64,000 nt of DNA. It comes from Torymus aiolomorphi (lineage: Eukaryota > Arthropoda > Insecta > Hymenoptera > Torymidae). A model generated the notes under the pieces. That model saw nothing but the letters and a program-made list of their open reading frames with translations. It was not told the origin of the DNA and made no database searches. This document shows, piece after piece, positions 37,061 to 49,160 of the stretch. The DNA lies in contig CM070875.1 in assembly GCA_036365515.1 (NCBI GenBank), positions 7,034,501 through 7,098,500 of the forward strand, given 5' to 3'. The translations under genes were made by a program, and so were the position numbers. Numbering within the stretch: position 1 is the stretch's first letter; the number at the start of each line of letters is the position of its first letter.

Positions 37061-38150
37061 TGGCCTAAATGAAACAAAAACGCATCGGCGAATCAAAACA
37101 TAGTTTTCTCCTGCATTCAGATAAAATAAAAACAAAAAATGAGACCTGTTCGGTTAAAATCGATCGAGTATATCCTCAGATACTTGTGTGTGTGTACACA
37201 GACACAGACATCCATACAGATATTTTCTAAAACCATGTGATTCAAACTTCTAATACCTTTAATCATGTTTCTAGAACGATTTAACGAAACTTAAAATTTT
37301 GCTATTACAAATATTTCTCTAGGAGGAAGCAAAATTTTACTCCATTCATCGTACGGCAAAAAAAAAATTACTTTTTAAAATAAAATTTTGCACATATATT
37401 GCCTACATAACATACAAAATTGTCTATAAAATTCAAGATGATACATCAAGCCGTTCTCAAGAAATTAAGATTTAAAAAAAATGTTGAAAAAAGTTTAAGA
37501 TCAAATATCTCTGAAATTTATGGACCAATCATTTTGCCCAAAGAAGTCAGCCGAAAGCTACCCAAAATCTACCTTAAGGTGATGTTAAATACCGACATAA
37601 TTTTCAAACATGGATATCTCATGAAAATACCAATAGAATCATCAAAAAAAAATCTGAGTATAGTATTAACATATACGGAGCGCTTGACAAACGCGTTTTT
37701 CCAAAAAAATGATGAGAATTTATTTAATTAAATAAAAACCGTACTGTCGGTAATTAGGAATCTGCAATTAACCTACTTTTTAAACGAGCATAACTAACGA
37801 AAGTGCTAATAGAATCACTCAAAAGAATTCCTGCATATAGGGTTTATGTGTACGGAGCGCTTGACAAAATTTTTTTTCCGAATAGACGCTTGAATGTTGA
37901 TTTAAAAAATATTGAAATTCACGGTTTCACATGGCCTTAAAACAATTTTAAAACGATTAAGCCTATTTTACTCGTTATCGTGCGACATACAAAACTCATT
38001 TTTTTCGGTTTTCAATTTTTTACTCAAAAACTAGTCGACAGAATGGATTAAAATTGTTGCAGCCTACAGCTATTTATATTCTGTAGTATCATGATTTTTT
38101 CAAAATATTTTCCATTTAGTTTGTGAGTTATAACCTTTTTTCAAAAAAAG
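37061..38150. repeat. Hairpin-ended repeat complex split by a TTAA MITE
   Basis: The 3' module of one copy runs to the hairpin-like TTTCTCTAGGAGGAAGC (ending at 37330). The CAAATATCTCTGAAATTTAT block of another copy starts near 37501 and resumes after the MITE at 37941 (AACGATTAAGCCTATTTTAC). The block at 1500-1680 is an uninterrupted relative. Confidence 0.65.
37578..37936. mobile_element. TTAA-flanked 359-bp MITE, copy 2
   Basis: TTAA at 37574-37577 and 37937-37940. Ends GGTGATGTTAAA and, inverted, GGCCATGTGAAA. Internal sequence follows copy 1 at 20999-21358 closely. The host repeat it interrupts exists uninterrupted at 1500-1680, which supports insertion at TTAA. Confidence 0.85.
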
Positions 38151-39411
38151 GTTAGTTATTTTTCCATTTCCAGGGGGTTTCTTGAGAGTGTTCTTTGAGT
38201 TTTATTATTTTCCCCCCGGAATACTTTTTCAATCCGTTTTTTTACATATCCAGTTATTTAAAAGGCTTAATTTTTGTATTCTTTCAACAAAAAACGGACG
38301 TTTTTCTTGTTGGAAAGCTTTCGATGCTACACAATGTGTATTTTTAACATAGACAACAGTGTTTTTCATTAACACTCGAACTATATTTAAAAATGTCATG
38401 TTTTCATGTACACGTCGAATGGTACCAGTGGAATTAAAAACGAGATAAAAGGATTGCCGAAAATTCTAACCCTTATATAGTGAGAAATATTTTCAAAGTC
38501 AATATTGACATTGACATGTTATTGATTAAAGTAAATCTGTTCTAATTCATTAAAGAAAGAGAACCATATGTCACTTCAAAGCCTTTTAAATCAATTAAAA
38601 GATCAACCAATAGTCCCTATTTTACCGCCTGTGTTATAAAAAGAATTGGAGATAACAGTGCTTAAATTCCACCCAAAAGTACTTGGCAAATCCTCGTGCT
38701 TTCGTTCCCATCATACCTCTACACCGAACTCGTTCGCAGAGACGCTGAAGCGCAGAATACGCACGGCAGCAAAGGACCGAGGCGCGCGCCCGCGCGAATC
38801 CCCCCTGACAAACTGGAAACCCACACCCTACGCGGATAATAACATTACCGCGCAAATCCATTTCGCGCTTTATATATAGTTCCTGCACGCGCCTATCCGG
38901 AAAGCTCGCGCGTTCGTAAACACGATCCGCGTCCATTAAATCCTCCTCCCGTATATTGTATACGGTGTACTTCAGCGCGCGTGCGCACGCGCTTATATAT
39001 ACCGAGACTTTCATAAAGTCGACGGGCTTTTTCGGGCCAGTAATTAGAAATTCCAATGAAGAATGCATCCCCCGCGCGGAGATACGATACATACATACAT
39101 ATATATATAAGATAGCATTAGCGGGTGGAGCGTTCGCGCGAGTCGAGTGGCATTAATTATAAGTACACAGTGTGTACACATACTTATCTGTGTATATATA
39201 TGTACAGACAGGTGGGGTGTAGGAGGTGCGTATATATATATACGTATACGGGAACATGTTTAAGCGGCGGGCTAGCAGCGACCAGACTGTTCAAATGCCA
39301 GGCGTCGTCTAATTGAGTATGTACATAGTTGAGTTTTGCTGCCGCGCGGCGCGCTTTTCGCGCATGTCTGTGTGTGCAGGGGCTAGGTATAGCCCATACG
39401 GTCCATCGTTT

Positions 39412-39450
<39 letters not shown>

Positions 39451-40150
39451 AGCGCGCGACTCGTCGATATCGAAACTTTAATACGGGATAAGAGGCCAGG
39501 GGGTATAATGTGGAACAGTCGGTTAGCCGGTTTTGTAAGCGAAAAGCGTTGTATCTGTGTACTGCGTATAGTGGCTGTACTTTGGGAGAAGGGCTGATTT
39601 TAACTATATATGCGACAGATTGCGGAATGAGCTGCGCCGGGCTGGGGACCTGGAACTAGATCGATGCTATATATCGCTTATTCAATCTGGAGTCTCGTGC
39701 GTAGAAGTGTACATAGTATAATTCGTCGCGGTATTATTTCTAATTCATTATTTTCTGCGGAAGGAGTTACTTTAAAACTTTAGTATATGCGTGTAATATG
39801 TAAGTTTTATTAAATATACTGGCTAGCAACGAGGCTTTATAAATGGACGTTCTATACATTCTGAGAAGCGCCGGAAAACTCGTCGTAATGTAGCTCATTG
39901 GCCACAAGCTTTCGCTCGTTAAAATTTGGAATTCCGGTGTGTGCGTGTCAATTTCTTTTTAGTTATCTCTATTTTTTCTCAACAGGTCGCACTAAAACTT
40001 TGCGCATTAATCCTCTCTTAAAAGAATGATGACGGAAATGTGAAGCCGAAATAAAATCTTTGCGATTGGTCAAGTCCGTTTAAAAGGAACCCATGATTGG
40101 TCGATGGCGACGTTCGTTTTTCGCTTAAGGTCTTAGCTGATTGGTCCAAA
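38151..40150. other. Intergenic DNA with CpG-rich island (38.7-39.7 kb)
   Basis: GA run at about 39413-39447, TA/CG tracts, and frames on both strands without recognised domains. Possible regulatory DNA. Confidence 0.35.
40063..40145. promoter_or_regulatory. Three CCAAT-box words in 85 bp
   Basis: GATTGGTC occurs at about 40063 and 40095, and GATTGGTCC at about 40139 (CCAAT on the minus strand). Clustered, same-orientation CCAAT boxes are typical of NF-Y-bound promoters. No adjacent gene start was identified, so function is inferred only. Confidence 0.3.
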
Positions 40151-40154
40151 TAAC

Positions 40155-40330
40155 ACCCACAAAGTTTGGAATCATGAAATATTTAAGCTAAAAATATAAG
40201 TCATAAATAGTATTCATAGTTTTGTACAACAAAAAAGTATTAAAATTTTATCTCCAGTTAACATAATGAAGGACTATGAATACTGTTCTGATTACAGTTA
40301 AATTTCTAACCTCCAAATTTTGGTATCGTA
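40155..40330. repeat. Degenerate foldback sequence
   Basis: ATAGTATTCATAGT near 40208 pairs with ACTATGAATACTGT near 40273, and the outer parts (AAAGTTTGGAATCATG; CAAATTTTGGTATCG) are roughly inverted. Likely an old MITE. Confidence 0.35.
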
Positions 40331-40898
40331 CGAATGAACTAAAATAAATACACTCCAATAAAAAATTCGTTAAAAAATATTGGATAAATTTGCGGATGTT
40401 AAAAAGTAAAATAAATTTTAAATTCATAATATATCAATATTAAATATATAGCTGTAAGCAAGGTAAAGGGAAAGCGCCCGCAGCGCGCCTGAACTTGCTA
40501 GTATAATAATAAAGTGCATATTTCAATCTATTTTTGAAAATATTTTATCCTATTGTATTGATGCATCAATTATTTTCTATATATAATGTAGATTCATTCT
40601 CAATAAAAGCATTTCCAGTAGAATTGTTAATATTATTTTCGAGCTTCAGCACGAGTGTTTTCAAAGTTTGACATGAAATTTTCTAAATCGATTCTTTTAT
40701 TTAGAGAGTTTCATGTCAATCATCATTCGATATTTGTTTTCAAATATTAAATTCAAGAAATCGCGTAAGAAACTGCATAAAAAATCCAATACTTTCATGT
40801 ACAGAATAATTGATAAATGTTTCACTGTATTTCGACGTTCAGTTTCTCTCACAAACTCGATCTGTTCCAAACGCATCTGTTAGTATATTGTCAATGTC
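40331..40898. other. AT-rich intergenic DNA
   Basis: Nothing recognised. Confidence 0.4.
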
Positions 40899-41886
40899 TA
40901 TATGAGGAAATCCAGAATTTATTTCAAAACCGGTCAAAATTTTTTTTTAAGTCACATTTTCCGGACGCGATTTTTCTTCTTTCTTATGTCACAAAATATA
41001 CGAAGGAAATCTTTTACAATTGATAACGTCTTATCTTTGTCTCACATTTATTTTCAAAGGTTAAAATTTTTCAAGAAAATGGTAGAAAAGCCCCTTTTCT
41101 TAAAGTGATGCGATACCCACGCTATTACTCAAAATTGGGTTCCCATTTTTCTCATTCAATTTTTAATTTTAAGGAAAAAGCTCTGTGATACGTTATAGTT
41201 CTTTATTAAACTTAAAACGTGTCAAAGAGTTTTTTTCAAAAAATTTAAAATTGAAGGAGAAAAACGGGAACCCAGAATTGAGTAATAGTGTGGGGTATCA
41301 CATCACCTTAAATCTCAGTCATTTAGCCCAGATACGATCAACTCAAAGTTTCAACAAAGAAATTTAACCTAGAAAGAAAGAGCCTTCATTTCCTTTTTTG
41401 AAAATTAAAAAATGTCGGTTATTTCTAAATTTATAAGGGTTTGAAGTTGAACGTCGAAAGGGCATAAAAATGCACAAATCGCAGGGATCGTCGGCAGCCC
41501 TGACTTTGAGAGCATTTATATGCCTTTTCGATGTTTAATTTCAAACACTCATAACTTTTGAAGAAATCAACATTTTTTAATTTTCAAAAACGGAAATGAA
41601 AGCTCTTTCTTTCTAGTTTAAATTTCTTTTTTGAAACTTTGAGTTGATCGGTTCGGGGCTAAATGGCTGAGATTAAAGACAAAGGGCTTTTTGCCATTTT
41701 CTTGAAAAATTTCAACCTTTAAAAAAAATGTGAGACAAAGACGTTATTTATTGTACACAATTTTCCCTATATATTTTGCGACATAAGAAAGACGAAAAAC
41801 CGCTTGCGGAAGGTGTGCCTTAAAAAAAAATTTGACCGGTTTTGGGGACGCGAGAAGTTGAAATAAATTCTGGATTTCCTCATATT
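40899..41886. mobile_element. Large foldback element (TATATGAGGAAAT ends), copy 1
   Basis: The left end TATATGAGGAAATCCAGAAT and inverted right end (ATTCTGGATTTCCTCATA) bracket two arms of 350-400 bp that pair over most of their length, for example the segments near 41045 (GTCTCACATTTATTTTCAAA) and 41735. A TTAA MITE (41104-41307) interrupts the left arm only. Frames across it on the plus strand are not genes. A relative is at 61543-62624. Confidence 0.8.
41104..41307. mobile_element. TTAA-flanked 204-bp MITE nested in foldback arm
   Basis: TTAA at 41100-41103 and 41308-41311. Ends AGTGATGCGATACCC and, inverted, GGTGATGTGATACCCC, with arms pairing for about 45 bp. The opposite arm of the host foldback (near 41680) has the uninterrupted sequence CTGAGATTAAAGAC. 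The end sequence resembles that of the 360-bp TTAA family. Confidence 0.85.
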
Positions 41887-43584
41887 ATATGCAGTATTAA
41901 AATGCATCCGCATTAAAAATACGATCGTTAAGGTCAACGCGTCAACATCTTTTCCAATCGCATTAGAAATTAATCATCACCTTGTGCATTATCACAAACA
42001 ACATCCTCGTCCAATCCGCAACCCGTACCCATAAACCCCCTCCATACACTCCTACTGCACTAGTCTCGCATTATAACTTCTAGCACTAACGCGCGCACTC
42101 CACGAAAAATTAAGAAATTCGTACATACACACGCCCGCGCGCGCGCGTGCTACACCAGTCGGAAAGTCAAACATCCGCATATATACCTACCTACGGCTCG
42201 CTCGAGCGTTTGCAGACGCGGCGCACGTACGCGACCTGGCCGTATAACCGATCGTTGCGCGCTCGCGCGCTCTCCACTGCAACTTGGTAATTTCGATTTT
42301 GGGGTAGTTGCACTTCGGCCTCACTTACTTCCCTCTTTCCCCCGTCTCTCGCTATGTATATATATACGAAAGAGTGAGAAAGCGGTGTGTATAGGAAATT
42401 TTACGATGAATATCGCCGGGCTATATACGGCTTAAAGGCGCGGCTTTTACGGCCTGCATTATGTAGATTCTTCCATGCGTCTAAGTGCGCCGCGCGTGTA
42501 TACAGCGCGCTCGCTGGCTTAATGCGCGGGAGTCAGGTTTATTACGAAGAATTTCAATTAAGCGAGGCGCGCGAGCGTGTGTATATGTGTGTATGAAACG
42601 CGAGAAGGTGCGGCACCGATCGGGATTTTCACGGTGATACGGCTGTGGGTTTAGCCGGAGAAAAGTATAGCGAGGGCCTGTGGATTTTTGGATGACGTGT
42701 GACACGGGGCTACGTGTGGAATAAACCCGAAGGGTGGTGTTGTGTAGGGTTTGATGATGTTTTCGTGGATTAGGGGAGAAGGGTTTAATACAACGATTAT
42801 ATAGCGGCTGTTTTAATGTGCCTGAGCTAAGTATATTGTGGTGGATACATGTATTAGATTGCTGTATATTAGGAATAGGTGAGATCATAAGATATTTATT
42901 TACGATCTGTGGAATGATTTTTTTTTTGTTTTGTTTTGAAGGAAAATGTAATTTTTAAGAAAATTAATAATTTTGACATTGACAATTAATTACAAGAAAC
43001 AGTCAAGAGTAGTTTTGTTTTTGTCAATGATTTTGATTGCATTATATTTGGCATAACTCAAAGGGGAGTGAAGGAGAGGTTTTGATAAAAAATTTGAATT
43101 GAACATTCAAAGAAAAAAATACTAGAACTATTTAAAAGTTATAAAAGTTTATTCTTAATTTGTTTGATATATTATCAACATAATAATGGGATTATCGGAA
43201 ACTGATAAGTACTTTTTTTTCATTTCCGGTATGTTCTATACAATGAATGAATTTGTATCAGGATACAAAAGACCTATTTAAATCTCTAAATTTAAATCTT
43301 TGCGTGTTTCTTAGATCTATGATAAAATTAAGTATATCTATAATATTATAACGTATAGAATGTCTGACGTGGCTATTGAAGTCTGATTGCCCTTGTCGTA
43401 TGAGAATGATTTGACGAAAGACACGTATAGGCGCTTCTATAACTCAGCTGGAAGAACATCCGTTGGTTGCAAGCCATCACTCGTAATAAGATATGACAAG
43501 GATATAATATCCATGTTTAGTGTCGCGTTTCGGTTGTTTACAAAGGTCGTTTAATAAGTCATGAATACGTTTAAACATACACAC
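41887..43584. other. Intergenic DNA with CpG-rich island (42.0-42.9 kb)
   Basis: CGCG runs at about 42130 and 42255. No coding or RNA gene recognised. Confidence 0.35.
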
Positions 43585-43597
43585 AGGCACACACACG

Positions 43598-43672
<75 letters not shown>

Positions 43673-43682
43673 ACACAGATAC
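43585..43682. repeat. (CA)n microsatellite
   Basis: About 95 bp of CA/CACG repeats. It directly precedes the second copy of the GCGAAGCGAG-core MITE. Confidence 0.9.
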
Positions 43683-43691
43683 ACAGACACG

Positions 43692-43850
43692 AATAGTACA
43701 TTTCGACACTGGTGCGGAAGTTGATTATTTACTTCATGTGACGTTTTTCGCACGAGCGAAGCGAGCTTCGAACGGTATTTTATATCACGAGCGCCGAAAA
43801 ATCATACCAAAGTTGTGATTTTGAGGTTAGAGTGGTATAAAATTTTTTGT
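43692..43850. mobile_element. GCGAAGCGAG-core MITE, shortened copy
   Basis: TAGTACATTTCGACAC, then GCACGAGCGAAGCGAG, CGAACGGTATTTTATA and GATTTTGAGGTTAGAGTGGT match 3950-4140 in order. The segment containing the inner right arm is missing. Confidence 0.6.
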
Positions 43851-43956
43851 TCAAAAACGACGGATTGTAGTGTCACAAGTCTCAAAAAAGGTTTTTAAAA
43901 AATACTAAGTAATGAGATGAGAAAAATACCCTTGAAAATACCTGTACAATTTAATG

Positions 43957-43957
<1 letters not shown>

Positions 43958-43990
<33 letters not shown>

Positions 43991-44007
43991 ACACACACAC
44001 ACACATT
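43958..44007. repeat. (GT)n/(CA)n microsatellite forming a hairpin
   Basis: A GT run turns into a CA run at GTGTACACAC, so the two halves are complementary. Confidence 0.8.
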
Positions 44008-47000
44008 GTATTGGTGAAAAATGTATTCAATTTTATAGATCATTGCAATGAAATTTAAGTCTGAAAATAATCTTTCGCGTGAAATTCTCCAGGAAATGGC
44101 AATCGAATTAAGTTAAAATCGATTTGTTGGAAATTATTATTTGAATGCTGATTCTGTATTTAATTTCTTAATTTATAATGGGAACGTACCTAATATTGAT
44201 TTTCGAGCTTCACAAAGTTGTTACTTATTCAAAGCACTTTATTGCATCAAAATGTTCCTTTCCATTTAGGTATAAATATCTTATTATTACCAATAGTTTA
44301 TCAATAAATTCAAATGTAATCCTACATTTGTCGACTACGACTCTTTCCTAAGTAATTCAATATAATGGAGACATTTCTATTATTTGATTATTACATTTAC
44401 CGAAGACCTAATTCAATCGACGTTTCCGTGCATTGCAATTCAATATCTCGGCATTATCAAGGCGTCGCCAGACATGAATATTGAACGTGACTGATTTTCT
44501 CCTGGAAAATTTTACCCTTGCGAATCCGAATTCGCCAACTGTATTTAATACGCGCCATTCCTATACACCTTCTTACTCTACATACCTTTTCCGCTATAAA
44601 AAAAACTACATTATTTCCAGCTCGGTAAAGCCAATAAACACCTAGATACGAACTGCACAAAACGACTTGCTTAGGGCTTTTCAAAACCTTTCGATATACA
44701 GCGCGTACGCCTCTTTCACACGAAAAGTACATCTAGTCACGTAACTACATCTGCATCGCCGCCGTCGACAAATTACCACCACACACATACAGGCCCGCGC
44801 GCGACGTCGTTTCCTCGCCATCGCATATTTATATATATATATACAGAAAAAGAGATGGAATATAAAACACACCGTCTTCCTCTCCCACTATACATTTCCT
44901 TTGCGAGCGGCGATTCGCTGCACACGGCCGGATTTCAATTTTCATCCTTCTCCCTCTCTCTCTCTTTTCCACCCACCCCATCTCGCAATTTTCCGAAAGT
45001 CACAGCTGCGCGCTTATCGCCCGATTGCTCTCGCCGCTTTCATCTTCGTCTCTCACTCACTCTCTCTCTCTCTCTCTCTCTCTGCTCACACGGAATATTG
45101 CTCGCGCATGCGTTACCCTCGCGTTCATTGGGCTTGCGGAAATTCGTTCGTACATAGGTATATACACACACACATACGTGGCATAAAGGTACACCTATCC
45201 ATATATATATATTCGCGTGTGCGTGTCCGTGAAAAGCGAGGCCAGTTAGGTATGGGTATATGGCAGGACTTCTCTCTCTCTGTGCGTAACTTTCGGCAAG
45301 ACGCGCCGGAGCGCGTGTTTGCGGTCAAACCTATGTCGCTCGTCCGTACGTTGCAAGTGCAACCTTGTACGTGTGTGTGTATGTATGCTGTTCCCGTGAA
45401 CTCGATGAATTAGACACGTCGCGGATCGAGAGCGTATGTGTATACGCGCGGTGCAAGAGAGAGGGACAGAGAGAGTGAGAGAAATTTAGAGGGACTCGCG
45501 CGCGTGCGGTGCGCGCTGCAGAGCTGCCGCGATAAGTCTTGGCTGTAATTGGGACGTGGGATATACGTGTATGTGTGTGTGCAGAGTGAGAGGGAGGAGA
45601 GAGAGAGAGATTTTGGGGGAGTTTGGGGTTGCGCGGTTTCAGACAGGGGATGTGTGTGGGTGTGTGTGTGTGTGTGCGGTTGAGAAAAAGGAAGTGCATG
45701 GATTTTCTGATTAGAGGGATTATTAATGGGATGTAACGGGATGTTTTCTGCCGTGGAGGGTTAGTATGAATACGTTGCGGTATAATACTGGAAGCTTCTC
45801 ATTGGTCAAACTATAGTTGAAATAAATACAACGTATAAATGACTGGGTGTGATGATATACTGCTTAATGTACACCATTTTTTTTCTCTGATTAACATATA
45901 TTGTAAATAATAATTTATACGACTGAATTTTATATTAAATTCTTTTACATTTTTTTGTAGCATACCAAGAAGTTATTAGAGTAATTAAAGAATATATTTC
46001 TTCGATTCAAATGGTTTTTAGCGTGTTCTTTATTTCAGCTGAAGATATTGTAGAAAATCAGTTTCCAAGTTTAATTAATTTCCTTTGACACTTTGACGTC
46101 ATAAAGTAGAATGGGCGCACCAGGCGTGATAAATTCAGTCTAATTATTGCATTCATAACGCAGGCAACAACAGTAATAGTATAGTAGTTAGTTAACGAAT
46201 AGTTAGTTTGAGAAAATGAGTCAAAGGGTATTTTTTAGCACGACGACCTACTTTAATAACGTAGCTTTGCTTATCATTTGAAATTAAACGTATTATGATA
46301 CTTCTACAACGTAGTGCAGTCTGCCGTAATTTAATTAATTTCAAACACATTTATGACATAATTTCGTATACCTTGATTTTCTATATGATTATTAAGGTAT
46401 TCGATATTTTGCGAAATATGTTGGTATTTATTCACATTGTGAAATAGATGCATAATCCTAAAAATATGAATAAAAATACGTGAATGCCCGTATATAACTA
46501 TAATATACTTTATAAATATTACTCTAAAGTTTCGCAAAGTTTGCTTAGACTTTACAACTTCGCGTTTACTTTCTAGCGGGCGAATCGCCGTAATATACAC
46601 TTAAGAAGTACGACAGAACCGGAAAGTCGATAAAGAGCGAAAAAGCGCAGAAGAAAGGCGAACGGGGGGGAAGGAGAGGAGAGAAGGAGAGAGGAAGCTC
46701 AAAAACAACGGGCGCGATAAAGATGGTGATAAAGAGTGAGATTATGGAAAGCGCGGGAGGGAAAAAGAAGATAAACGAAAGAAACATATGTGCGCGGGGT
46801 GTCGGAAGTTGAGAGAGACAGACCGACGCACAGACGTATACGCGAGAATTCATGGAATAATTAAATCGTTAAACGCACGCCGTCTGACGTGCGCAAATAG
46901 AAATGATATCGTAGTCCATATTTTGTTATAAAGTGTTACAATGCGTTTCTATTTTGCTAGTTGAAACTACTACTGGTTGAATTATTAAATTGTTTTGATA

Positions 47001-48648
47001 ATGTATTTTTAGACGCTTCAAGTTAACTAAAATACTCGTTTGGTTTTCGAACATCATTTTGTTTTATTATTATTATTTATAACTATAGGTTACAATTCGT
47101 CATTTTAATGCAAGCATATCAATAATGCATATTACAAATTTACATCAAATATGAAGAGCATTACACTCGAAAATTAAAGTACGATTTCAATTAAGCCTGC
47201 TAATAGCATTAACTTTTTATCCCAAATAAATTATTCACTTAGATACTATTCACAATATCCACCATATTTTACTGCATTATTTCGCGCTTTCGCATATAAC
47301 AACGCGATCGAATTGCTTTCTGTAATATTTCGACATTTCGAAGCCGACACGACGCAAAGCTCTGAAATATCGGCTCTGAAAACTGTCATCGGCCGCTTGA
47401 ATTCTGCATGTAGCTATAGGGAAATCCATCGACGCGAAAAGAGCAGTTTGACGTCGAGCGGTGATTAGCCGGACGATGGCTACGATTTTCGAAACGTCGG
47501 ATATATCTATAGCATATTCATTATACATCGTCGTGGCGTCATTACGATAGAGCGCATGCGCTCTTTTTCGGTGAATTATTCAAGAAAAAGGCGTTTTTGA
47601 ATTTTCCACGGAGGGACTTCAAAGGGGAAGCGCGCGAAAATTGAGGAATTTCAAATGTGCATCTGTTTATGCGCGAATGCGGGACGAGAGCAGCGCGCGC
47701 AGCCGGCAGCTGTAATGTTGACGCGTATATGTATGATGATGGCGCGATGCTCGTTTGAGTTGGTTGAAAGTTGCGTCGTAAGCATAAAAAACTCTTTGAA
47801 GGTTATGGAAAATAGGATGTAACTTTATATGAAATTGTCAAAAAAAACTTTTGTATTAACGTATACGGGGTTGCTGCAAGTTTGAACTGTATTGATAAAT
47901 TCAATTGTTTGTTAATTTGAAAAAAAATATATATATATATTGTACCATTTTTTTGTATGCGCTTTATTCAAATTTGCGTAACATAATTTTATTTGAAGTT
48001 CTGCGAAGGAGAAAACGTATTCCTTTGAGAATTTCGAATTCATCGTATGCATTTACAACGACTTTTCCTTGAAACCATTGCATGAATCAAGTCATTATTC
48101 AAATCAGCGGAGGTGCGTAATAACTCTTGTTCTTTTCATAAACCTATTCAGCATCGACGGGTGTTCCGCTTTCGCACGTGGTAATAATAAAACAAAATTA
48201 TTTTTGTATTTTAATTTGGGGAAATTTCGATACCACGCAGAGGCAAAGTATCCAAATATTAGCTAAAATTATAATTAACTACATCAACGCAAAACACTTT
48301 TGCCAAAATTATACTAGCTATAAGTAGAGAAAATATTTTCAAATGTTGTGCATTAATGGGTTTATTGCAGTGTATTAACGGAGAATGCTCACGGGGTATA
48401 AATTTAATTATTTTTGATAATGTAACCTGTGAAGTGAGTACACCACCGCATAAAAAATAAAAAACTATGAAATTAAAAGAAAAATGAGGTTACTATAAAT
48501 GAGTAAGTTATAAAAACGTTCATTGAAAATCAACGTCTATCCAAACTTGAGTAACACTGCTCCTATGTTATTAGTATAGAGCAAAATTTTAATTAATCAT
48601 TTTAATAACTTTCCCACTTAGCAAACTGTTGGGTTGTATTATAAATTG
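44008..48648. other. Intergenic DNA with CpG-rich islands (44.7-45.7, 46.6-46.9, 47.3-47.8 kb)
   Basis: CT run at about 45053-45082 and GT run near 45660. Many frames in the islands; none resembles a known protein. TA run near 47925. Confidence 0.35.
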
Positions 48649-49160
48649 CACTGCCCCTGGTAAAAAATAAGCTAACGAAAATGGCTGGTAAAGTAATTGT
48701 ACGGTAATTTTTTTTAGCCAACGGTTACAACAAGTGTTCAGAAAAAGAGCAAATATAACATTTCAAAAACAGAAGAAGTGTGAATTATAATATAAAAATT
48801 TTTACAAAAATATATTTAACCTCAAAATGTTTAAACTCTTAATATTTTTTTTCACTGCACTGTCGGTATAGCATTATTATTATTAATTTGATTATTTTTA
48901 TTTTATACCAAATGAATAATTTATTATTTTAGTAATTTTTAAAATTAAGGATCTGTAGGCCAACGGCTCATTAACTCAGTACATAAATTTATAGAATTTT
49001 TAAACCAACGATTGGTTCAACTGTTGGCTAAGCGAACCATCATTTTGTGACGAAATTAGTAGCATTTTAAAGCAAGAGTTGGTTAAGCCGTTAGAGAACT
49101 CGTTCTGATTTCGCCAACCGATTGTGTGCCAAACTATTGGTTAATGTTTCTACCAGGGTG
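48649..49160. mobile_element. CACTG/CCTGGTA-ended TIR element (512 bp)
   Basis: Left end CACTGCCCCTGGTAAAAAAT; right end, inverted, CACCCTGGTAGAAACATTAA. Subterminal GCCAACGGTT, GCCAACGGCT and GGTTAAGCCGTT words recur through the element. No frame, so non-autonomous. Confidence 0.6.
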
